NCBI GenBank assembly: GCA_036272935.1
Contig: DATAXP010000154.1
Coordinates: 1-64,000, forward strand
Source of the DNA: DATAXP01 sp036272935
GTDB lineage: Bacteria; Planctomycetota; Planctomycetia; Pirellulales; PNKZ01
Reading direction: 5' to 3'
Length of the DNA stretch: 64,000 nt
Below the pieces are notes generated by a model. The model was given only the letters and a program-made list of their open reading frames with translations. It was not told the origin of the DNA and ran no database searches. The position numbers were made by a program, and so were the translations under genes. The stretch's first letter is position 1, and every line of letters starts with the position of its first letter. Shown piece after piece: positions 27,248 through 34,217 of the stretch.

Positions 27248-28687
27248 ATGCAACGATTGTTGTACGTGGGAGCGTTGGCGGCGGCACTGCTGGTGATCGG
27301 CCCGAGCGTGGCCGCGGCTGCCGAGCATGAATCGGGCGAGAAACTCGGCCTCAAGTTGCCGTTCATCACCATGCTGCCGTTCGCGGCGATGTTGGCGTCG
27401 ATCGCGGTGCTTCCGCTCGCCGCTGAGCATTGGTGGGAGCACAACAAAAACAAGGGGATCATCGTGGCGGCCCTTTCGATTCCGTTGGCTGCTTATTTGG
27501 TCGGTAGCTTCGGCGATCAGGCGATCCACGAGCTGGCGCACAAGATGATGGAGTACGTGTCATTCATTGTGCTGCTTGCCTCGCTATTCATCATCAGCGG
27601 CGGCATCTGCGTGCGCGGATCACTCTCGGGAACGCCGTTGGTGAACACCGGTGTGCTCGCGCTGGGCGCGGTGCTGGCCAGCATCATCGGCACCACCGGT
27701 GCCAGTGTGCTGCTGATCCGGCCGTTGCTGCGCGCCAATCGGTTGCGGAAGAACAAAACCCACGTGGTGATCTTTTTCATTTTCATCGTATCGAACTGCG
27801 GCGGCTTGCTTACCCCGTTGGGCGATCCGCCGTTGTTCCTGGGTTTTCTTAAGGGAGTGCCCTTTACCTGGACGCTGATGCTTTGGCCGGCGTGGCTCGT
27901 CATCAACGGCGCGCTGCTGGTGATCTTCAACGTGTGGGACCAGGTGGCGATCCGCCGCGAAGAACAGCAATGCCATGAACCACTGCTTGAGGAGGTAACG
28001 CACCATCGGCGTCTGCACGTTGCCGGGATGCACAATTTTGTGTTCTTGTTGGGCATCGTGGCAACGATCATGGCTTCCGGGGCCGGCATGGGGTTTGGCG
28101 GCAACGCTTGGCCGTACGGCATCCAGGAGGGGCTGATGGTCGCGCTCGCTGCCGCCGCCTACTTCACCACCAGCGACGAGCTGCGCAAGGAGAATCATTT
28201 CTCCGCCGGCCCGATCATCGAAGTAGCGGTGCTGTTTGTCGGTATCTTTGTGACGATGACGCCCGCCTTGGCGCTGCTCGACGTTCACGGGCCGGCGCTG
28301 GCGAAGATGGGGATGCAGGAACCGTCGCACTTCTTCTGGGCTTCGGGCATCTTGTCGAGCTTTCTCGATAACGCACCGACCTACCTGACATTTGCCGTCA
28401 CGGCGTGCGCGGTGCACGGCGTGCCGACCGAAGGGGTCGATCGCTATCTGGCCGATTTTCTGGCGCTGCCGCCCGAGCACCACGCCGCCGAGTTGCTGGC
28501 GGCGGTGAGTTGCGGTGCCGTGTTCATGGGCGCGAACACGTACATCGGCAACGGGCCGAACTTCATGGTCAAAGCGATCGCCGAGCATGGCCAGGTGAAG
28601 ATGCCCAGCTTCTTCGGCTACATGCTGTATTCGGGATGCATTTTGATCCCGCTGTTCATCGTCGCGACCTTCTTATTCTTCCAATGA
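27248..28687 (+). CDS. nhaD: NhaD-type Na+/H+ antiporter
   Basis: 479 residues starting at the ATG at 27248, with AAAGGAACC upstream. The first helix may be a cleaved signal. Conserved ion-transporter superfamily signatures are present: TGASVLLIRPLLRAN, NCGGLLTPLGDPPLFLGFLK, SGILSSFLDNAPTYLTF and GANTYIGNGPNFMVKAIAEH. These are the hallmarks of NhaD antiporters, which exchange cytosolic Na+ or Li+ for external H+ in the inner membrane. It may be co-transcribed with the Nramp-related gene. A long imperfect-free hairpin repeat follows its stop. Confidence 0.92.
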   Translation: MQRLLYVGALAAALLVIGPSVAAAAEHESGEKLGLKLPFITMLPFAAMLASIAVLPLAAEHWWEHNKNKGIIVAALSIPLAAYLVGSFGDQAIHELAHKMMEYVSFIVLLASLFIISGGICVRGSLSGTPLVNTGVLALGAVLASIIGTTGASVLLIRPLLRANRLRKNKTHVVIFFIFIVSNCGGLLTPLGDPPLFLGFLKGVPFTWTLMLWPAWLVINGALLVIFNVWDQVAIRREEQQCHEPLLEEVTHHRRLHVAGMHNFVFLLGIVATIMASGAGMGFGGNAWPYGIQEGLMVALAAAAYFTTSDELRKENHFSAGPIIEVAVLFVGIFVTMTPALALLDVHGPALAKMGMQEPSHFFWASGILSSFLDNAPTYLTFAVTACAVHGVPTEGVDRYLADFLALPPEHHAAELLAAVSCGAVFMGANTYIGNGPNFMVKAIAEHGQVKMPSFFGYMLYSGCILIPLFIVATFLFFQ

Positions 28688-28694
28688 ATGCGGG

Positions 28695-28772
28695 AACCGC
28701 GGATGCACGCAGATAAACGCGGATGCGGCAGGTCTCTTTCATATCTGCGTTTATCTGCGTGCATCCGCGGTT
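28695..28772. repeat. Long inverted repeat, 30-bp arms
   Basis: 28695-28724 and 28743-28772 are reverse complements with one mismatch in 30, around an 18-base loop. The arms contain the phrase ATCTGCGT repeated (ATCTGCGTTTATCTGCGT). It sits between nhaD and the RMD1-like gene, both rightward, so it would form a very stable RNA hairpin in a read-through transcript. There is no T run. The sequence looks like a dispersed intergenic repeat rather than a simple terminator. Confidence 0.8.
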
Positions 28773-28790
28773 TCATCGCGCGTCGTTACC

Positions 28791-29900
28791 ATGCCGGATG
28801 ACGCCCAGTTGCCGAGTACGCTGAGCGGCACGCTGCACATGTTCGCGGCGCTCGATTGGGGCGACGAAATCGATTTGGCGCACGTCGCTCGGCTCGTCCC
28901 CGCCGAGTGGCAGACATTGGCGCGCCGCTCGCGCACGCCGTCGAGCATCGCTTACCGCCCAACGCCGCTGCGGTACCCCTTGCAGCCAATCACGCTGCCG
29001 ATTGCCGGCTGTCCCGGTCCGCCGCTGGTGGCCGAAGCCGAACTGACCATCTTCGATTTCGCCGCGGTGAGCCTGGCATTGCGGGTAGCCATCGAGCGGT
29101 CACCTGCGGAGTGGACATATTTGGCCGGTTGCCTTTCCGAGCCGGAGCCGATCATGTGCTCGGCCCGCGAAGTGCTCCAGCCGCTGTTCGACAGGCTGCG
29201 CCCGGCGATTGAAGACGCCGCCTGGAGCGAATTGAGCGAAGAATACTTCGTGTTCCAGTTCGCTCCCGGCGCGGCATTGCCGCCGCCTGAGCGCCTGGTT
29301 GCCGAGCACTCCGCCTGGTTGGCCGGACTGCTGCGGTTGGAAGACGAGCCGCTCGCGCCCGACGAACTGACCGAGGCACTGCGGATGCGGCTGAGCTATA
29401 CGCCGGCCGACCTGTTCGTCGCCGAGTGGTCAGCCGCCGTGTTGATTGATCAGTCGTGTGACGAGACGCTCAAGACCGTCGAATTCGCCAACCTGCAACT
29501 GCTCGAGTTTCGGCACATCGACAACCGGCTTGACGATCGATTGGCAGGGGCGTATGGCCTGATTCATCCTCGCCACCGCGGCTTGTGGCCGTTTGCGACC
29601 GGCGCTCGCCGCCGGCTACGCGAGCTTGGCGAACTGCGGCTCGAAGCGCACGATCTGTACGAGCGCACCGGCAACGCGTTGAAGCTGGTCGGCGACCAGT
29701 ACCTGGCGCGCGTCTATCAAATGCTCGCCGCGCGGTTCCATCTCGGCGAGTGGCAGCACAGCATCGAGCGCTCGCTGGGCGTGATCGAGGGGGCGTACCA
29801 GGTGGTTTCCGACGAATCCGACACCGCGCGGGCCGAGACGCTCGAATGGATCGTGATCCTGCTGATCACGGTCGAAGTCGGCCTGGCACTGCTGCATTAA
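28791..29900 (+). CDS. RMD1/DUF155 family protein
   Basis: 369 residues. The C-terminal half shows the DUF155 pattern: KTVEFANLQLLEFRHIDNRL, LKLVGDQYLARVYQ, W..SIERSLGVIEGAYQVVSD and a final TLEWIVILLITVEVGLAL, which is a C-terminal membrane anchor. The eukaryotic relatives are mitochondrial (RMD1/RMND1, needed for mitochondrial translation). Bacterial roles are not established. The N-terminal half is less conserved and has no motif I recognise. The stop overlaps that of the convergent propeller gene (TTAA at 29897-29900). Confidence 0.82.
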   Translation: MPDDAQLPSTLSGTLHMFAALDWGDEIDLAHVARLVPAEWQTLARRSRTPSSIAYRPTPLRYPLQPITLPIAGCPGPPLVAEAELTIFDFAAVSLALRVAIERSPAEWTYLAGCLSEPEPIMCSAREVLQPLFDRLRPAIEDAAWSELSEEYFVFQFAPGAALPPPERLVAEHSAWLAGLLRLEDEPLAPDELTEALRMRLSYTPADLFVAEWSAAVLIDQSCDETLKTVEFANLQLLEFRHIDNRLDDRLAGAYGLIHPRHRGLWPFATGARRRLRELGELRLEAHDLYERTGNALKLVGDQYLARVYQMLAARFHLGEWQHSIERSLGVIEGAYQVVSDESDTARAETLEWIVILLITVEVGLALLH

Positions 29901-31186
29901 CGGGACGCAGACTGCGCGGCTGTCTTGCGCTGCTCGATACGGGAGATCGCCGTGTCGGTGCGGAAAAACAACGCGTTGCCAAGCACCGCGGGCGAGGCCA
30001 TCAATCGGCCGTCGAGCTGGTTGGTCGCCAGCAGCGTGAACTCGCGGCTGGGAGCGACGACGTACACCGCGCCAGCCTCGCTCGAGATGTAAATCCGGCC
30101 GTCGACGAACACCGGCGACGCCGAAAAGTTTCCCGGCAGCCGCTCGGTCCACACCACTTCGCCGCTCAAGGCATCGACGCACGTGGCGACGCCTTTATCG
30201 GCAACCATGAAAATGTCGTTGCCCACGAGAAGCGGCGACGGGTTGGCCGGTGCCTGCTTCGGCAGCTTCCAGATAACGCCCGAGTCGCTTATGTCGCCAT
30301 GCCCAGTAGGGCGGATCGCCCACAGCTGCGGCTTCATGTACCCGGTGCACACGTAGAGCAGCCCGTGGCCGAGCAGCGGCCGCGGCACATTCGAAAAGCC
30401 CGGCGCATAGCGGACCTTCCAGATCTCTTTGCCTGTTGCCGGCTCGTACGACACCACTTGCCACGCTCCCGGGCTGATGAGCTGATCGCGGCCATCGGCG
30501 TGAATCACCAGGTTGGTTGCGTAGGCCTTGCACTGTTCGGGGTCGGACGACAGTTCACCGCTGCGCTTCGTTCTCCACGCCACCTTGCCGGTGCGCTTGT
30601 CGAGCGCCACGACGTACTGCACGTCCATGCCGTCGCAGTTGAAAATCATCAGATCATGGTAGATCAGCGGCGAGCTGCCGGGGCCTTCCTTGTGATCGAG
30701 GTGCAAGTCGGTGTTGCGCCAAACGACCTTGCCGGAGTGCGTGTCGAGGCACGCCGATCCGTAAGTACCGAAGTGCATGTATAAACGGCCTGCTTCGAGC
30801 ACCGGCGTCGGCGAGGCATGCGAGTTCTTCAGATTCAGTCGAATCGCGGCGAGCGGCTGCAGTACCTCAATGTTGGCCCGCAGCTTGCCGCTAACTGCGT
30901 CGACCCCTAATGCCCGAAGGCTCACCTGCGAATCGTTCTGAACAACTGCCGTGGTCATCCACAACGTTTGGCCGTCACTCACCGGCGATGACCAACCCTC
31001 GCCTGGCAGCGGCGTCTTCCAGGTGACGTTGCTGGTTTCGCTGAACTCAAGCGGCAGGTTCGTAGCACTTGCGTGTCCCTGCCCGCCGGGACCACGGAAC
31101 TGCGGCCAGGTTTCATCGGCGCGGGCGGCCGAGCACCATGTAGCAAATAAAAAGAGTGCGGCGATCAAAATCACAGTACGCATCAT
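29897..31186 (-). CDS. PQQ-like beta-propeller protein (BamB/WD-like), secreted
   Basis: 429 residues with a signal peptide (MMRTVILIAALFLFATWCSA). The start of the mature part, WPQFRGPGGQGHA, is the standard opening of planctomycete outer-membrane-propeller proteins. Several repeats follow with W-x-x-x-L/V and GKVVWRN-type blades (LDTHSGKVVWRNTDL, DKRTGKVAWRTKR, GKEIWKVRYAPG). It likely acts as a scaffold or a sugar-binding protein in the periplasm, but no catalytic site is visible. Its ATG overlaps the stop of the LarA-like gene (ATGA), so the two are translated together. Confidence 0.9.
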   Translation of the reverse strand: MMRTVILIAALFLFATWCSAARADETWPQFRGPGGQGHASATNLPLEFSETSNVTWKTPLPGEGWSSPVSDGQTLWMTTAVVQNDSQVSLRALGVDAVSGKLRANIEVLQPLAAIRLNLKNSHASPTPVLEAGRLYMHFGTYGSACLDTHSGKVVWRNTDLHLDHKEGPGSSPLIYHDLMIFNCDGMDVQYVVALDKRTGKVAWRTKRSGELSSDPEQCKAYATNLVIHADGRDQLISPGAWQVVSYEPATGKEIWKVRYAPGFSNVPRPLLGHGLLYVCTGYMKPQLWAIRPTGHGDISDSGVIWKLPKQAPANPSPLLVGNDIFMVADKGVATCVDALSGEVVWTERLPGNFSASPVFVDGRIYISSEAGAVYVVAPSREFTLLATNQLDGRLMASPAVLGNALFFRTDTAISRIEQRKTAAQSASR

Positions 31187-32478
31187 GTCACCACTGAAGC
31201 ATGTTCACTTTCCGCCGACCAAGCGGGCAGATTTCCTTGCTCGTCGAACGGAATGGGCCGCGGGTCGACGATAATCTCCAAATCATCGCGCTGGCGTGCT
31301 TCGTCGAGGTAGGCCATCGAGCATTCGACCTCGGCCAGGTCGAGCGTGTTGTGGATCCAGGCAAGGCGTGCATCGGGCGGCTCGACCAGGCCAATCGTCG
31401 CCAAGGCGGCGTCGAGCACCTCGCGATCGGTGTCGAAGTGCAGCGGGATGCGTGCCGCCTCGGGATGGATGCCGGTGATGCAGTTGACCGCCGTCTTGCG
31501 GGCGTCGACCTGCCTCGCGGCGCGTGAGGTGCAGAAATCGGCCAATCCGATGCCGGTGGCGTTGCCGTGCGTCGCCTCGGTAAGGCTGCGGACGACAATG
31601 CGCCCCACTGGTCCCGAAGTGTCCTGCACCGCGGTGGCCATGCGGCTTTCCTTGCGGCCGACGACGTTCGTGTCCATGCCGGTGCCGCTGATGTTCTTGC
31701 CGATCTCGTCGATGATCAGAATGTCGGTCTTCGGAAAAGGCAGGCGCGGCATCCAGCGTTTCGCCTGCACCAGCAGCTCTTTCTCACGGGCCTCGAATTC
31801 TTCGTGGGTCACGGCACGAATCAGCGCCGTCTCGTCGTAGCCATTCTCGACGATCCCCAGTCCGGCGACCACGCGGCACTTGCTCAGCACGTTGCCCGCC
31901 ACGCTGCGGATGATCTGTGCGAAGCTGTAGTTCTGGATCGCGCGGTGATAGATCGTCGCGCCGGTGTGCTTGCCCAGGCCGATGAGCATCATCTTCATCA
32001 GCCCGCTTTCGATGTCGCCCGAGAAGCCGGTGTGCGGCTTCACGCGCCCGCAGACCAGCACGTGGTCGGCCTCGAAGGCGTAGCGGTCGAAATGCACCGG
32101 AAACTTCTCGGCGGTCTGGCAGACGACGACGGTTTCCATCGTCGCGCGGATCGGGCAGCCGACGTACGCCTCGGTGATGCCGTAGCCCGAGAGAATGCCG
32201 ACCTGCCCCTCAACCGTTCCGCCGCCGTGGCTGCCCATCGCGGGCACGATGAACGGCTTAGCGCCGATCGATTTCAGATGTTCGACGGCGGAGCGCAGGA
32301 TCAACGCAATGTTGGCGATCCCCCGGCTGCCGGCGGTGATGGCCACCGACTGTCCCGACTTGATCCGTTTTTCCAGGGCGAGGCGCTTGAGTTCGGCGTG
32401 AACCGTGGCCTGAATGTCGTCGACGCGCGGGGCTTCAAACGTTTGCCGGACACGGAATAACAGCGGATATGCGGACAT
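31183..32478 (-). CDS. LarA-like / DUF2088 protein
   Basis: 431 residues. The N-terminal region follows the lactate-racemase N-domain pattern (PF09861): AITAGSRGIANIA, then PAMGSHGGGTVEGQVGILSGYGI, then KPHTGFSGDIESGLMKMM. It has the metal-or-nucleotide handling His residues of that domain (SHGGG, KPHTG). The C-terminal part is Asp- and Ile-rich (DILIIDEIGKNISGTGMD). True LarA uses a nickel-pincer cofactor that needs larBCE, none of which is seen here. It may therefore be a cofactor-free or differently charged relative. Transcribed ahead of the propeller gene, and divergent from the ferredoxin gene across a CRP-type site. Confidence 0.8.
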   Translation of the reverse strand: MSAYPLLFRVRQTFEAPRVDDIQATVHAELKRLALEKRIKSGQSVAITAGSRGIANIALILRSAVEHLKSIGAKPFIVPAMGSHGGGTVEGQVGILSGYGITEAYVGCPIRATMETVVVCQTAEKFPVHFDRYAFEADHVLVCGRVKPHTGFSGDIESGLMKMMLIGLGKHTGATIYHRAIQNYSFAQIIRSVAGNVLSKCRVVAGLGIVENGYDETALIRAVTHEEFEAREKELLVQAKRWMPRLPFPKTDILIIDEIGKNISGTGMDTNVVGRKESRMATAVQDTSGPVGRIVVRSLTEATHGNATGIGLADFCTSRAARQVDARKTAVNCITGIHPEAARIPLHFDTDREVLDAALATIGLVEPPDARLAWIHNTLDLAEVECSMAYLDEARQRDDLEIIVDPRPIPFDEQGNLPAWSAESEHASVVT

Positions 32479-32574
32479 GGCGGCTCATCGCAATGGGCGT
32501 CGAAGGGGGGGCCAGGGGCGGGAATTCCATCAATGTAGCAGTTGGCCGGCTGCCGATCAGCTTCTATGATACCT

Positions 32575-32590
32575 TGTGACAAGTTTCACA
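32575..32590 (+). promoter_or_regulatory. CRP/FNR-family binding site, perfect consensus
   Basis: TGTGA-CAAGTT-TCACA at 32575-32590 equals the CRP consensus TGTGA-N6-TCACA exactly on both half-sites. It lies 28 bases before the ferredoxin ATG, whose ribosome binding site (AAAGGA, 32604-32609) follows. A CRP/FNR-type dimer at that distance would block transcription or act on the divergent LarA-like gene 97 bases away. The base-pairing is observed; the regulator and sign of control are inferred. Confidence 0.6.
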
Positions 32591-32617
32591 GATAGCGTTT
32601 TGTAAAGGACGACGCCG

Positions 32618-33016
32618 ATGGCCAAAGCCGGCCCTCGAAAAAAGCTGCCGAAGGAACTGGCGGTCATCAACGCCGACAACTGCACCGGCTGCGAATCGTG
32701 CCTGGAAGTCTGCCCGGTCGATTGCATCGAGTTGCGTAAGATCGACGGCGGCGTGCTGAAAGGGCAGCAGCAATGGTGCGAAATCGACCTCGAGCGCTGC
32801 GTCGGCTGCGAAGTGTGCGTGCACATTCCGCAGAAGAAATCGAACCCGTACGAGCTGACTGTCTGCCCCTGGGACGCGATCGAGATGGTGCCGACCGAGC
32901 AGGTGGCCCAGGTGGTGGCGCAGATTGGCGGCCCGCCCGAGTACCTCCACGCCAACTGGGACCGACTCGTCGGGACCGCGCAGCATCTGGCCGAGCTAAA
33001 AGCCAGCAACGGCTAG
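32618..33016 (+). CDS. 4Fe-4S dicluster ferredoxin with a stretched second motif
   Basis: 132 residues, twice the length of small ferredoxins. Cluster motif one is standard: C22-x2-C25-x2-C28-x3-C32-P. In motif two C61-x2-C64-x2-C67 is followed by 15 residues (VHIPQKKSNPYELTV) before C83-P. The usual gap is three, so a loop is inserted within the motif. Cys36 and Cys54 are extra. The protein carries electrons between cytosolic redox enzymes. The C-terminal 45 residues form a helical tail (QVAQVVAQIGG...). It lies beside no clear partner; the TIM-barrel gene behind it is convergent. Confidence 0.9.
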   Translation: MAKAGPRKKLPKELAVINADNCTGCESCLEVCPVDCIELRKIDGGVLKGQQQWCEIDLERCVGCEVCVHIPQKKSNPYELTVCPWDAIEMVPTEQVAQVVAQIGGPPEYLHANWDRLVGTAQHLAELKASNG

Positions 33017-33023
33017 GAGCCGT

Positions 33024-33851
33024 TTAGCCGGCGGCCTTGGCCGCCGCGCGTAGATTTTCGATGCTCTCTCGCGCCAGGCGTTCCGGGCCCGGCGTGTAGT
33101 CGAACACCTCGACGCTGACCCAGCCGCGGTAATCGATCTCGCCGAGCGTGCGCAGGATCGGCGCGAAATCGAGCTTGCCCATTCCCGGTCCCTGCTTGTT
33201 CGGATCGTTGACGTGCAGGTGGACCATCTCGCGCCGATGTCGCTTCAAAAGCTCTGGGATCGGTGTCGGTTCGGTGCTCATCGCGATGCAGTCGAGATGT
33301 AGCCGGCAGTGCGGCGAGCCGACCATTTCCATCAGCTCGACCCCTTCCGCCGCGGTGTTCAAGAATCGTCCCCAGTCGGTGCTTAACGGCTCGAGCGCGA
33401 TCGTCACGTCCGTTGCTTCGCATCCCGGCATCGCCTGGGTGAGCACGTCGGCGGCGTAGCGCATGCCCTCTACTTCAGAAACGCCCGGCAGCAGTATGCG
33501 CTGCAACGGCGAGCCGAGCACCATGATCGAGCCGCCCAGGTCGCGGCAGAGATGGGCCAAGTCGCCGAGGTACGCGGCCGTGCGGCGGCGCACGTCGGCA
33601 TCGGGGCTGGTGAGATAAAAGCCCTCGGTCTTCGCCAGCAGCCAGTGCAGGCCGATGATCTGCAAGTCAGCCGCTTCCGCCTGCCGGCGCACCTCAGCTC
33701 GTTTGCTCGGCGAGATGCGACGCACGTCGGTATCGATCGTGAACGGGGCCATTTCGAGCCCCGTGTAGCCGTACGCGCGCGCAAAGGCAAATGCCCGGTC
33801 AAAGGGCCAATCCTGAAATGTCTCGTTGCAAATGGCGAATTTCATCGCCAA
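33024..33851 (-). CDS. Sugar-phosphate isomerase/epimerase (xylose-isomerase-like TIM barrel)
   Basis: 275 residues. This is the AP-endonuclease-2-like barrel: MKFAICNETFQDWPFDRAFA at the start, YTGLEMAPF, IIGLHWLL, then IALEPLSTDWGRFLN (metal-ligand Glu), HCRLHLDCIAMS (His and Asp ligands), HLHVNDPNKQGPGMG and YRGWVSVEVFDY (Glu ligand). Members bind a divalent metal and isomerise sugars or inositols such as hydroxypyruvate or inosose. A second ATG two codons in gives the same protein. The gene is convergent with the ferredoxin gene. Confidence 0.9.
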   Translation of the reverse strand: MAMKFAICNETFQDWPFDRAFAFARAYGYTGLEMAPFTIDTDVRRISPSKRAEVRRQAEAADLQIIGLHWLLAKTEGFYLTSPDADVRRRTAAYLGDLAHLCRDLGGSIMVLGSPLQRILLPGVSEVEGMRYAADVLTQAMPGCEATDVTIALEPLSTDWGRFLNTAAEGVELMEMVGSPHCRLHLDCIAMSTEPTPIPELLKRHRREMVHLHVNDPNKQGPGMGKLDFAPILRTLGEIDYRGWVSVEVFDYTPGPERLARESIENLRAAAKAAG

Positions 33852-33929
33852 AAAGCTTCGTAGTTCAGGCCAACCTGGCGCGAATCATCCGTCGGCGATC
33901 GCACCCCAACAATCCCGAATTGCCGGGCA

Positions 33930-34133
33930 CTAACGCGATTCCTTCTGGCTGTCGTTGCGAACAGCTTCTGGATGCTCGGCGGGCACACCGGAGAAGGTCG
34001 GATCGACATAGAAGAAATCGTACTCGCCTTCTTCATCGGGCACGGAATAGAGGCCAGGCCGCGTATGATCTGGAACACCTTCTGTCCCGTGCAACAAATT
34101 CTGTTGCGTTGGCTTGATCGAACTGTAAAGCAC
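33930..34133 (-). CDS. Small acidic protein, 67 aa, unknown
   Basis: A GTG start at 34133 follows AGGAAGG at a spacing of 6 bases, a good ribosome binding site. The product contains GLYSVPDEEGEYDFFYVDP and ends KESR. It is acidic in the middle, has no membrane segment and resembles no family I know. It lies 84 bases downstream of the patatin gene on the same strand, in the same lower-G+C DNA. The overlapping frame at 33842-34171 is longer but lacks these signals. Moderately sure it is a gene. Confidence 0.5.
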   Translation of the reverse strand: MLYSSIKPTQQNLLHGTEGVPDHTRPGLYSVPDEEGEYDFFYVDPTFSGVPAEHPEAVRNDSQKESR

Positions 34134-34217
34134 GGTTCACCTTCCTCTTCGCCGCAACGGGCATAGTTCACTACTAAATTTTAACCCATAACGAGCCAAA
34201 AGTCGATCGCCGAATGG

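Noticed and set aside
33842..34171. Alternative 109-codon frame overlapping the small acidic gene
   Set aside because: Cys/Arg/Ser-rich sequence without a site upstream. The 67-codon frame has AGGAAGG and a more protein-like composition.
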